Assembly: GCA_018383375.1 (NCBI GenBank)
Contig: JAHAWW010000310.1
Coordinates: 1-26,945, forward strand
Length of the DNA stretch: 26,945 bases
Source: Prevotellamassilia sp.
GTDB lineage: Bacteria; Bacteroidota; Bacteroidia; Bacteroidales; Bacteroidaceae
Direction: 5' to 3'
Positions 8,520 through 16,122 of the stretch are shown here, piece by piece. The translations under genes and the position numbers were made by a program. The notes under the pieces are model-generated. The model was given only the letters and a program-made list of their open reading frames with translations. It was not told the DNA's origin and ran no database searches. Position 1 is the stretch's first letter. Every line of letters starts with the position of its first letter.

Positions 8520-8540
8520 AGTCAACAAGCCCGGTTGACT
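8520..8540 (-). other. Inverted repeat between the two ftsZ genes
   Basis: AGTCAAC (8520-8526) pairs with GTTGACT (8534-8540), a 7-bp stem with a 7-nt loop, 12 bp after the first ftsZ stop. There is no U-tract after it on the minus strand, so it is not a standard terminator. It could be a processing or attenuation site setting the ratio of the two FtsZ proteins, or it could be chance. Confidence 0.3.
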
Positions 8541-8551
8541 CCCGTATGTTG

Positions 8552-9856
8552 TCAAGTGAAAGAGATGACCGCGCCGGAGTCAAAGGCCGACTCTGGTTCG
8601 ATGATGCCTGCGCCCACGGCTTTTTCCTTGATGCTGTTGAGCAGTTCTTTGCTGCGCTTGTAGGTGGGCGTCATTTCGACCATAGAGATGACCTCCTCGT
8701 TGTCGAGGTCGTCGAGTCCGAAGAGATAGGTCTTATTGCGTTTGCGTTGTCCGCTCTTGTTGTCGCTGCTGCCATAATAGATGCCGCGACGCTCTTCGAT
8801 TTCCTCCATGCGGTCGGCGTCTTTCTGTCGGCGCTGTTCGTCTTCGGCTTCTTGTTTGGCTTTCATGCCCGGCACGGTTGAAATGCCGAAGCCTGTGGCC
8901 AGGATAGTAATCTTGACGCGCTTGTCGAGCGATTGGTCGGTCGACAGACCCCATTTGGTCTCCACGTCATCGTGGAATTTGGCCATGAAGTCGTGCACCT
9001 CGTTCATCTCTTCCATCATCAGCATGTCGCCTTCTTTCTCTGCGCAGAAAGAGATGCTCAGCAACACTTTCTTGGAGTTGAAGATGTCGTTGTTGTTGAG
9101 CAGGGGTGAGTGCAGGGCATCGTTGATGGCCTTGGTGACGCGGTTTTCGCCTTCACCGTATCCGGTCGACATAATGGCCACGCCGCCGTCTTTGAGCACG
9201 GTGCAGACGTCACGGAAGTCGAGATTGATGATGCCGTGCATGGTGATGATTTCGGCAATGCTTCTTGCGGCCACGCTCAGGGTGCTGTCGGCGCGTTCGA
9301 AGGCAGAGAGCACATTGAGGTCGGGATAGATTTCGCGCAGGCGCTCGTTGTTGATGACGAGCAAGGCGTCGACGTGTTTAGAGATTTCCTCCACGCCGTC
9401 GAGAGCCTGGTCAATCTTTTTGTTGCCTTCAAAGAGGAAGGGGATGGTGACGATGCCCACGGTGAGGATGCCCATGTTTTTGGCTTCGCGGGCCACTACG
9501 GGCGCAGCTCCTGTTCCGGTGCCACCTCCCATGCCGGCGGTGATGAACACCATTTTGGTGCCGTCGCTGAGCATTTTGTCGATGTCTTCAACGCTCTCTT
9601 CGGCTGCTTCGCGTGCACGGGCCGGGATGTTGCCGGCACCAAGTCCCTCTTTGCCCAGTTGCAGGCGTACGGGGACGGGAGAGTCGCAGAGTGCTTTGGA
9701 GTCTGTGTTGCAGAGCACGAAGTTGACGTCGTGGATGCCTTCGCGGTACATATGGTTAACGGCATTGCCGCCACCGCCACCCACACCGATGACTTTGATG
9801 ATGGAGGGAGTGGTCGAAGAGATGCCCATATCTATGAGGTCGCTATTGTCTGTCAT
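8552..9856 (-). CDS. ftsZ: Cell division GTPase FtsZ (canonical copy)
   Basis: A 434-residue FtsZ that forms the cytoplasmic Z-ring. The GTPase domain is complete: GVGGGGGNAV (24-33), NTD (50-52), the signature GGGTGTG (110-116), and the T7 loop NLDFRD (211-216), with the Asn and both catalytic Asp residues present. The FtsZ C-terminal domain runs to about 325. It is followed by a charged linker rich in E, R and Q (331-358), a conserved-looking block with YLFGLDDLDNEE (377-388) and a tail ending SGAVISFT. It starts 39 bp after ftsA and precedes a second FtsZ gene. This copy keeps all expected active-site residues and the usual position after ftsA, so it is taken as the canonical one. Confidence 0.96.
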   Translation of the reverse strand: MTDNSDLIDMGISSTTPSIIKVIGVGGGGGNAVNHMYREGIHDVNFVLCNTDSKALCDSPVPVRLQLGKEGLGAGNIPARAREAAEESVEDIDKMLSDGTKMVFITAGMGGGTGTGAAPVVAREAKNMGILTVGIVTIPFLFEGNKKIDQALDGVEEISKHVDALLVINNERLREIYPDLNVLSAFERADSTLSVAARSIAEIITMHGIINLDFRDVCTVLKDGGVAIMSTGYGEGENRVTKAINDALHSPLLNNNDIFNSKKVLLSISFCAEKEGDMLMMEEMNEVHDFMAKFHDDVETKWGLSTDQSLDKRVKITILATGFGISTVPGMKAKQEAEDEQRRQKDADRMEEIEERRGIYYGSSDNKSGQRKRNKTYLFGLDDLDNEEVISMVEMTPTYKRSKELLNSIKEKAVGAGIIEPESAFDSGAVISFT

Positions 9857-9895
9857 ATCGTTTGTTTTCGTCTTTATGGTCGTTGTGGGTTCTGC

Positions 9896-11380
9896 TTAGT
9901 CTTCTTTGGTTCCGGGGAAGTGGTCTTCTTCTTCGCTCACGATGCGTGTGGCCGCACCTTTAATTCTATTCCAGAATTTATTGAGTTTCGATGGGCCTTT
10001 GGGGGTCTTAGGCTTCTCTTCCTGAGCCGGTGTTGTGTTTTCCTCAGCGGGCTGCTCGACTGGCTGCTCGACGGGTTGCTCGACGGGTTGCTCGGTAGAC
10101 TGAGTTTCGGTTTGTCCGATGGTCTGTGGCGTGCCGCCGAAAGGTTGTGCGATGCCTTGCTGTGCGGCGTTAGGTTGGGCCTCTTCGTCTTCGGTGAAAA
10201 GTTTGTTTTCGCCGATTTTTCCGCCGCAGCAGTTGATGTCGCCTTTGTCTATGAGGGCTATGGCGGCGTCGAATGAGCCGTCGCCGTTGAAGGCGGTAGC
10301 GCCCTTGCCTTCGAGGCGGTATTGGAGTTTGAGCGACTTGACGAAGCGCACTTTGTCAAAACCGGTAAACTCGGCGTAGGCTTTGTCGAGGTTGCGGAGC
10401 ATGGCGCCGCCGCCGGTGACGATGATGCCGGCGATGAGTTGCGACTTGTCGTAGCCAGAGAGTTTGATTTGGTTTTTGATGTTGAGCACAATCTCTTCGG
10501 CGCGTGCCGTCACCAGGCCGTCAAACTCTTCGTGGCTGAGTTCGCGGCCGTCGCGCAGACGTATGGGGCTGTGGCTGTCTTCGCCTTCGGGGATGAAGGC
10601 GCTGCCCAATTTACATTTGAGTTCTTCGGCTTCGGCCTCGTCAATCTGCACAGAGGCGATGTCGCGGGTGATGCTGCCGCCGCCGAGGGGGATAACGGCG
10701 AAGTGGCGCAGCAGGTTGTTTTTGTAGATGGCCACAGAAGTGGTCTCGGCACCCATGTCCACAAACACGCAGCCCGAGCGTTTCTCCGGCTCGGCCAGGA
10801 TGGCGTCGGCCAATGAGAGTACGGTGATGGGCGTGCTCACCACGTTGATGCCGGCTTTTGTAAAACAACTTTCCACATCTTTGGTTATCGACGAACTGGC
10901 AATGATGTTGAGGAAGCGTCCCTCTATGCTTTCAGAGGCTATGCCCACGGGGTCGAGCACGGTCTGTGTGCCGAGTTTGTAGTCTTGTGGAATATCTTCG
11001 AGTATGACTTTGTCGTTGCCGGGGCGGCTGATGTTGAGGTCTTTGACGTTTTTGACCATATCGGCCGTGATGAGCATTTTCTCGCGCAGTTGTTGCGTCA
11101 CGGTGTTTTTGACGGTGTGCATGCCCATGCCGCCAATGCCGACGTAGGCTGCCGAGATGGTCATCTTGAGCTTCTCTTCCAGTTTGCTCTTCATGTTTTT
11201 CAAGCTGGTCGTCATCTTGTTGAAGTTGTTGATGCGGCCTTTGCGAATGAAGGAGTCTGAAGTTTCTTGTACGGTGGCCAAGACGAGGATGGCGCCGTCG
11301 GGTTGTTTACGTCCTGCGATGGCTGTGATTTTGGATGAGCCCAGTTCGATGGCAACGATGAAGTTCTCTTCTTTTTGCAT
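9896..11380 (-). CDS. ftsA: Cell division actin-like ATPase FtsA
   Basis: A 494-residue actin-fold protein that anchors FtsZ filaments to the inner membrane. Visible motifs are the phosphate-1 loop IELGSSKI (11-18), the phosphate-2 loop VDMGAETTSVAI (207-218), and the adenosine loop VTGGGAML (321-328). The core ends near 390. A Bacteroidota-style extension of about 100 residues follows: acidic and Gln/Pro-rich, with four tandem EQPV-type repeats (430-445). It is closed by an amphipathic segment KLNKFWNRIKGAATRIV (465-481) that fits the membrane-targeting helix of FtsA. The protein is longer than the usual 410-460 residues because of this linker. It is flanked by ftsQ (48 bp upstream) and ftsZ (39 bp downstream) in the standard order. 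Confidence 0.96.
   Translation of the reverse strand: MQKEENFIVAIELGSSKITAIAGRKQPDGAILVLATVQETSDSFIRKGRINNFNKMTTSLKNMKSKLEEKLKMTISAAYVGIGGMGMHTVKNTVTQQLREKMLITADMVKNVKDLNISRPGNDKVILEDIPQDYKLGTQTVLDPVGIASESIEGRFLNIIASSSITKDVESCFTKAGINVVSTPITVLSLADAILAEPEKRSGCVFVDMGAETTSVAIYKNNLLRHFAVIPLGGGSITRDIASVQIDEAEAEELKCKLGSAFIPEGEDSHSPIRLRDGRELSHEEFDGLVTARAEEIVLNIKNQIKLSGYDKSQLIAGIIVTGGGAMLRNLDKAYAEFTGFDKVRFVKSLKLQYRLEGKGATAFNGDGSFDAAIALIDKGDINCCGGKIGENKLFTEDEEAQPNAAQQGIAQPFGGTPQTIGQTETQSTEQPVEQPVEQPVEQPAEENTTPAQEEKPKTPKGPSKLNKFWNRIKGAATRIVSEEEDHFPGTKED
10050..10097 (-). repeat. Four 12-bp tandem repeats within ftsA
   Basis: Four consecutive 12-bp units of the type GGYTGCTCGACG (plus strand) encode EQPV-like tetrapeptides in the FtsA linker. 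The units differ at only a few positions. The period is a multiple of three, so copy-number change by slippage would keep the reading frame. Confidence 0.85.
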
Positions 11381-11428
11381 ATTGGGTTGTGTGTTTGAGT
11401 TGTCGGTTATGGCGTTTGAGCCGCTTTA

Positions 11429-12184
11429 TCAAGAGCGTTTTTTGCCAGAGGTGTGTTTTTTGCAGACAATTTGGTTGGAATATTCCAAGTTGATTTCTCG
11501 GTAGGTGTCCCATCCCACTGTGGGCAACACTTTGGTGTAGAAGGTCTGCAGGTGGGCCAGTTGTTGGCCGATTTGTATGGTGTCGGTTTTGCCCAGATGG
11601 ATGATGTCGCAACCTATGCGCGGCACGAGGTCGATTTCGCCTTTGGGTGTCACGTCTATTTGAGTGATGAGGTCGTCGGCGAAGCTGTTGTCGTTGATTT
11701 TTTTGGCTATGGGCAGGAGTTTCTTACCGGCAAAATGTCGGTTGATGTTGCCCGTGGCCACTATCAGGTCTGCGCTGTAGCCTTGTGGGTTCATCACCTG
11801 GCCGTTGCTGTCTATGTAATAGTTGTCGCCATTATTGGCCATGACGCGCAGGATGGGCAGTCGTTGTGTCACGTGCACGCTCAGTTCGCCGCCGCCGGTT
11901 TTGTAGCATTTGGCGAATTTGATGAAAGGGTTTTTGAGCAAGGCTTTTTCGATGGCTTCGCTGTTGATGTCGTCCATCTTTTTGCCCACAGGGTTGAGCT
12001 GTGCCGTCGTGATGAGGCGTTCCACCTCGTTGGCCGTGATAAAGCCGGCATGGCTGCTGTCGCTCACGTTCACGCTGATGGCTTTACACACACTCTCGTC
12101 TTTGCCCGAAGCGATGTGGGTAAAGGCAAAAATCAGATAGACCGTGAGGGCCAGTAGCAGGAAGAGTTTGAAAAATGTTTTCAT
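11429..12184 (-). CDS. ftsQ: Cell division protein FtsQ
   Basis: A 251-residue bitopic membrane protein: a short cytoplasmic start, one transmembrane helix (about residues 4-24), and a periplasmic domain with a POTRA-like beginning and the region around LPILRVMANNGDNYYIDSNG that matches FtsQ/DivIB proteins. FtsQ recruits FtsB/FtsL and links the early Z-ring proteins to septal wall synthesis. Bacteroidota FtsQ proteins are poorly conserved, so the assignment rests partly on position between murC and ftsA, which is the standard order. Gaps are about 46 bp to murC and 48 bp to ftsA. The C-terminus is basic (KKHTSGKKRS). Confidence 0.88.
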   Translation of the reverse strand: MKTFFKLFLLLALTVYLIFAFTHIASGKDESVCKAISVNVSDSSHAGFITANEVERLITTAQLNPVGKKMDDINSEAIEKALLKNPFIKFAKCYKTGGGELSVHVTQRLPILRVMANNGDNYYIDSNGQVMNPQGYSADLIVATGNINRHFAGKKLLPIAKKINDNSFADDLITQIDVTPKGEIDLVPRIGCDIIHLGKTDTIQIGQQLAHLQTFYTKVLPTVGWDTYREINLEYSNQIVCKKHTSGKKRS

Positions 12185-12230
12185 CGGTGAATAAGGCCGT
12201 GGTGGCCTGTGCTTGATGGCGGCAGATGTT

Positions 12231-13613
12231 TTAGCAGTATTTTTTCTTGAGGATGTCGGCGATTTGGTCGCAATAGTTGTCGAGGTCGCCGGCGCCGAGC
12301 ACCACGAGCACGTCCCAGTCGCCTTCTTCGACGATGGCCGGCACGTCGGCTTTGTGGCAGAGGCGGCGTTTCATGTCTGGCCGCAGTTCGTCGTAGATAA
12401 TCTGGCTGGTCACGCCCTCGATGGGGAGTTCGCGTGCCGGATAGATTTCAGTCAAAATCACCTCGTCGAGCAGCGACAGGCTATCGGCAAAGTCTTTATA
12501 GAAATCTCGGGTGCGGGTGTAGAGGTGGGGCTGAAAGATGGCCGCGATGCGCCGGTTGTCAAACACCTCTTTGAGCGAGAGAATGCTTTGTCGGATTTCG
12601 GCCGGATGGTGGGCGTAGTCGCTGAGGAAGACGATGCGGTCGGTTTTGAGTTTGAAGTCAAAGCGTCGGTCCACGCCACCAAACGAGGCCATGGCCCGGC
12701 GTATTTCGTCGGCTTCGGCGCCGGCCAGTTGGGCCAATGCCATGGCGGCTATGCCGTTTTCGATGTTGATGCTCACAGGCACGCCGAGCTCTACGTCGCT
12801 GATGTGGCCCAATGGCGAAATGAAGTCAAAAACGATGCGGCCGCCACCGATGCGGATGTTTTCGGCATGAAAGTCGCCTTCGGTGCGTGCATAGTCATAG
12901 AGCTTCACGCCCTCTTGAAGTCTGGGCGTCATGCGCAGCCCGCGGTGGGCAATGAGGGCGCCTCCGGGCTGGATGAGGCTCGTGTAGTGGTTGAAACTTT
13001 CGAGATAGGCCTCTTCGGTGCCATAGATGTCGAGGTGGTCGGCGTCGGTTGCTGTCACCACGGTGGCAAAGGGGCGCAGGTGGTGGAATGAACGGTCAAA
13101 TTCGTCGGCTTCTATCACCACATACGGGCTGGTGGCCGAGAGCAGGTAGTTGGTGCCGTAGTTTTTGGTGATGCCGCCCAAGAAGGCGTTGCAGCCCACG
13201 TGACTTTGGTGCATCAAATGGGCCAGCATCGACGAGGTTGTGGTTTTGCCGTGTGTGCCGGCCACACAGAGTCCCTTCATGCTGCGGGTGAGCGTGCCCA
13301 GCACTTCAGCACGTTTTTGAATGGTGAAACCATGCTGGCGGAAATAGGCCATTTCGCGGTGGTCGGCCGGTATGGCCGGCGTGTAGACCACGAGTGTGTG
13401 GTCGGGATTGAGGCAGGCCGCGGGGATAAGCGTCGGGTCGTCGGTATAGTGGATGTCGGCGCCTTCGGCACGCAACTTTTCAGTTAGTTCACAAGCTGTG
13501 CGGTCGTAGCCGCCTACAAAGATCTTTTTGGAGAGAAAATAGCGTTCGAGCGCACTCATACCAATGCCGCCCGCGCCAACGAAATAAACCGATTTTATCG
13601 CTTCAAAATCCAT
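12231..13613 (-). CDS. murC: UDP-N-acetylmuramate--L-alanine ligase MurC
   Basis: A 460-residue Mur ligase that adds L-Ala to UDP-MurNAc in the cytoplasm, using ATP. Motifs are the N-terminal Rossmann GAGGIGMSAL (13-22), the ATP-binding loop GTHGKTT (119-125), and EADEFDRSF (168-176) in the central domain. The reading frame is open for another 40 codons upstream, to 13733, but that part is not MurC-like. The ATG at 13613, giving MDFEAIKSVYFVGAGG, sets the Rossmann motif at the usual distance and is chosen as the start. This is the first gene of the division transcript; a 757-bp gap with a strong terminator separates it from murG, unlike the usual adjacent murG-murC arrangement. Confidence 0.95.
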   Translation of the reverse strand: MDFEAIKSVYFVGAGGIGMSALERYFLSKKIFVGGYDRTACELTEKLRAEGADIHYTDDPTLIPAACLNPDHTLVVYTPAIPADHREMAYFRQHGFTIQKRAEVLGTLTRSMKGLCVAGTHGKTTTSSMLAHLMHQSHVGCNAFLGGITKNYGTNYLLSATSPYVVIEADEFDRSFHHLRPFATVVTATDADHLDIYGTEEAYLESFNHYTSLIQPGGALIAHRGLRMTPRLQEGVKLYDYARTEGDFHAENIRIGGGRIVFDFISPLGHISDVELGVPVSINIENGIAAMALAQLAGAEADEIRRAMASFGGVDRRFDFKLKTDRIVFLSDYAHHPAEIRQSILSLKEVFDNRRIAAIFQPHLYTRTRDFYKDFADSLSLLDEVILTEIYPARELPIEGVTSQIIYDELRPDMKRRLCHKADVPAIVEEGDWDVLVVLGAGDLDNYCDQIADILKKKYC

Positions 13614-13721
13614 GGTTCTCAGTTTGATTAAAGGGCTGAAACCGCCCTTGTTGCTCGTTTTTTCTTTCAGTAAACATTCAGCACTACACGCCCGTTTTTG
13701 GCGCGGGTGTATAGTTTGTGG

Positions 13722-13729
13722 CAAAAATA
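13722..13729 (-). promoter_or_regulatory. Candidate -7 element upstream of murC
   Basis: On the minus strand TATTTTTG matches the -7 consensus TAnnTTTG. A TTTG -33 element is not present at the expected 19-bp spacing, so this is weak. It would start transcription near 13716, about 100 nt before murC. A promoter somewhere in this gap is expected, because a strong terminator separates murC from murG. Confidence 0.3.
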
Positions 13730-14090
13730 GCAAATTTTATTGGTTGGTTGTTAGGCCTTGCCCTGCTTTTTTTAGTCGCATTTTTATGTCGCTGTGTTTT
13801 GTGGCGGTTCGTATCAATTTGGGCGATTGTCGGAACCTCACGCGCGTGTGTATACCCCAAAAAGTTGCCTTTTTCTCCAATCACCCAGTCACACCTTCAA
13901 AAAATGCCCATTTCATCGCAGAATTTCCCTCAAAAGTGTGATTGAAGCCTCCGGTCACGTTCAGTCACGCCCGTTCACACCATTTTCGCCCTTTTCCGAC
14001 AGGGCGTTCAACATTGGGATTGATATTTGATTGGTTTTGCCCCGTTTTGTCTTTTTCTATTAGCCTGCAAAAGGTTATATTTGAGGTACA

Positions 14091-14132
14091 AAAGAAAGGC
14101 AGTGGGGCTGTAGCGCCTCACTGCCTTTCTTT
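14091..14132 (-). terminator. Strong intrinsic terminator after murG
   Basis: An 18-bp stem (14091-14108 with 14115-14132, a single G-U pair) has a 6-nt loop. On the minus strand the descending arm ends CCTTTCTTTTG, giving a U-rich end. It lies about 240 bp beyond the murG stop and upstream of murC, and so separates the murG transcript from the division genes. Confidence 0.75.
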
Positions 14133-14163
14133 CAATGGTTTACGGTCAGTATGGCCGTGAAAA

Positions 14164-14217
14164 CTGTCCTTATGCGAGCAAAAACTATCCTTATGCCGAG
14201 AGTGATTTCTCCTATTC
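14164..14217. repeat. Dispersed CCTTAT element, copy 1
   Basis: Contains TCCTTATG at 14167, TCCTTATG at 14188 and CCTATTC at 14211. The same words occur with the same 21-bp and 23-bp spacing at 22879, 22900 and 22923. The two copies agree in the words and their spacing but differ in much of the sequence between. It lies downstream of murG. Confidence 0.5.
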
Positions 14218-14370
14218 TTGTTGTTGCCCGCGCTGTTTGGGCCATTCCTTTCGGCCTTTCGGCTGTTTTTAGTCGCGGCTAATGCTAAAAAGTCTTTAAT
14301 GCTGTCACACAAAGCGCCTTTTATGAACACTTTATGGTCATTGTGGATGGTGGCTCCAGACGGCCTGTGT

Positions 14371-15486
14371 TTAGCCCTCTTCGGCCAGTCTTATCACTTC
14401 ACGGGCAATCTCGGCGGCGGCGTCGGGTTTGGCCAGCCGGAGAATGTTTTCAGAGAGGCTTTCAAGCATCTGTGTGTCGTTGACCGTATTGATGGCTTCA
14501 GGCAGCAGGGTGCGCTCGGCCTCGTTGTCGGGCACGTAGAGCGCAGCCTGTTTGCGCACGAGGGCCATGGCGTTTTTGGTCTGATGGTCTTCGGCCACAT
14601 TGGGCGAAGGCACGAGGATGACCGGTTTGCCCAGCAGGCAGAACTCCGAGATGCTACCGGCGCCGGCACGCGAAATGACGAGGTCGGCGGCGGCATAGGC
14701 GGTGGCCATGTCGGCAATGAAGTCCATCACCTTGAGATTGTCGGGACACTTCAAGGCGGCCAGGCGCGTCTGGATTTCTTCGCTGTAATATTTGCCTGTC
14801 TGCCAAACAAACTGGATGTCTTTTTGTGAGCGGATGAGCGAGAGTTGGCTCAAAACGCTCTCGTTGAGGCTGCGTGCGCCCAGAGAACCGCCCACGATGA
14901 GCACCGTCTTTTTGGTGGGGTCGAGCTCCATGGCTTTGAGGGCTTCTGTCTTGGTGGCTTTGACTTCGAGCAGGTTTTGCCGCACCGGGTTGCCGGTGAG
15001 TCGAATGTTTTCGGCAGGGAAAAAGCGCTCCATACCATCATAGGCCACACAAATGAGGCGTGCACGCTTGGCCAGCAGTTTGTTGGTCACGCCGGCATAA
15101 GAGTTCTGCTCTTGCAGCAGAGTGGGTATGCCCATCTTTTGGGCGATGTTGAGCGTGGGGCCGCTGGCATAGCCGCCCACACCCACAGCCACCTGCGGCT
15201 GAAAGTCTTTGATGATTTTGCGGGCCAGACGGCGACTCTTCATCAATTTGAGCAATACGCCGAAGTTGCGCCAGATTTTCTTGCGGTCAAAACCAGCCAC
15301 CGGCAGACCTTTGATTTCGTAACCCGCAGCCGGTACACGCTGCATTTCCATACGGCCTTCAGCGCCAACAAAGAGGATTTTGGCCTCTGGGCGCAGGGCG
15401 CGGACGGCGTTGGCAATAGAAACGGCCGGAAAGATATGGCCGCCGGTGCCGCCGCCGCTGATGATAATTCTCAAGTCTTTATCCAT
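14371..15486 (-). CDS. murG: Lipid II synthase MurG
   Basis: A 371-residue GT28 glycosyltransferase that transfers GlcNAc from UDP-GlcNAc to lipid I at the inner face of the membrane, giving lipid II. The N-terminal glycine loop GGGTGGH (11-17, with the conserved His) and the second loop GGSLGA (199-204) are present, as is the UDP-GlcNAc-binding stretch SRAGAGSISE (272-281). EQNSYAGVTNK (126-136) is another family signature. Length is as expected. It is the last gene of a unit with the S9 peptidase, RidA and LOG genes, 99 bp after LOG. In most Bacteroidota it sits between ftsW and murC; here ftsW is missing from the window and murC lies beyond a terminator. Confidence 0.96.
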   Translation of the reverse strand: MDKDLRIIISGGGTGGHIFPAVSIANAVRALRPEAKILFVGAEGRMEMQRVPAAGYEIKGLPVAGFDRKKIWRNFGVLLKLMKSRRLARKIIKDFQPQVAVGVGGYASGPTLNIAQKMGIPTLLQEQNSYAGVTNKLLAKRARLICVAYDGMERFFPAENIRLTGNPVRQNLLEVKATKTEALKAMELDPTKKTVLIVGGSLGARSLNESVLSQLSLIRSQKDIQFVWQTGKYYSEEIQTRLAALKCPDNLKVMDFIADMATAYAAADLVISRAGAGSISEFCLLGKPVILVPSPNVAEDHQTKNAMALVRKQAALYVPDNEAERTLLPEAINTVNDTQMLESLSENILRLAKPDAAAEIAREVIRLAEEG

Positions 15487-15585
15487 GGCTGATTGTGATT
15501 AGGGATGAATATGTCGGAATGGGGATTGTGGGCTGCAAAAAAGTGTGGCTGCCGCTCAACGTATGTCCTCCTCCGCTTAAATCTT

Positions 15586-16122
15586 TTAATGGCAAAATTG
15601 CTCCAAGTCGGCTATGTCGGTGGCTATGTGGACGAGTTTATCGGCCGGTGAGTCGACCAGCCCTTCACGGTGCAGACGGTTGAGCGTGTCGAGCAGACTG
15701 TCCCAGCAGCCACCGGCGTTGTAGAGCACCACAGGCCGGTCATACAGACCGAGTGTCCGAGCCGCCAGGGCCGTGAAAAGTTCGTCGAGTGTGCCGATGC
15801 CGCCTGGCAGGGCAATGAGCACCTCGCTCTCGCGCATCATCACGGCTTTGCGGTCAGACAGGTCGGCGGTGAAAAAAGTGATGTCACACTGTTCGCTGAT
15901 AAGGCCGCGGTCTTTGATGACTTGCGGAATGACGCCGATGACGGTGCCACCATAGGCTTTGACCGTCTGTGCCAAACGCTCCATCTGGCCTTTGGCCGCA
16001 CCGCCATAGACCAATTGGCGGCCCGTACGGCCAATCCAGCAGCCCACCTCTTCGGCGGCCTTCAGATAGGCCTCTGGCAGGTTTTCACGGGCAGAGAGAA
16101 AGACGCCGATGCGTTTCATCAT
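15586..16122 (-). CDS. LOG family nucleotide 5'-monophosphate phosphoribohydrolase
   Basis: A 178-residue protein of the LOG (Lonely guy/YvdD, TIGR00730) family, Rossmann-fold enzymes that cleave the N-glycosidic bond of nucleoside 5'-monophosphates, including cytokinin ribotides. The family hallmark PGGIGTLDE (106-114) is intact; the second motif reads SDRKAVMM (89-96), where many members have MHERKxxM, with the Arg and Lys conserved. The ATG at 16122 overlaps the RidA stop as ATGA, so translational coupling with RidA is likely; an in-frame ATG 15 bp further upstream (16137) is less likely. In bacteria outside plant associations its physiological substrate is uncertain. Confidence 0.88.
   Translation of the reverse strand: MMKRIGVFLSARENLPEAYLKAAEEVGCWIGRTGRQLVYGGAAKGQMERLAQTVKAYGGTVIGVIPQVIKDRGLISEQCDITFFTADLSDRKAVMMRESEVLIALPGGIGTLDELFTALAARTLGLYDRPVVLYNAGGCWDSLLDTLNRLHREGLVDSPADKLVHIATDIADLEQFCH

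Larger units (their letters stand above)
13614..14370. other. Intergenic region between murG and murC
   Basis: About 757 bp without a credible gene. It holds the following: a 6-bp hairpin AAGGGC/GCCCTT (13631-13649) in the murC leader, 18 nt before the start codon; a possible weak -7 element at 13722-13729; several TCACRCC-type words (13886-13981); the murG terminator (14091-14132); and a dispersed repeat element (14164-14217). Short open frames here lack any family similarity I can recognise and have no coding look. murD, ftsW and other expected cell-wall genes are not hidden in it. Confidence 0.6.

Noticed and set aside
10050..10097. Possible CRISPR or other non-coding repeat
   Set aside because: The units are only 12 bp, have no spacers and are read in frame as EQPV in FtsA.
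9110..10276. Long plus-strand open frame (388 codons) across ftsZ and ftsA
   Set aside because: It lies antisense to two strongly conserved genes, and its peptide is a low-information string rich in V, A, D, F and G, as expected from the reverse complement of biased codons. No domain is visible.
12213..13091. Plus-strand open frame (292 codons) opposite murC
   Set aside because: It is fully antisense to MurC and has no recognisable motif; the murC motifs on the minus strand explain the sequence.
13614..13733. Longer N-terminus for murC
   Set aside because: The 40 extra residues do not resemble MurC, and the Rossmann motif is at the normal distance from the ATG at 13613.
13684..14030. Small open frames between murG and murC as possible missing genes
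   Set aside because: None has a recognisable domain, a credible start context or conserved-looking composition; frames on both strands overlap each other.
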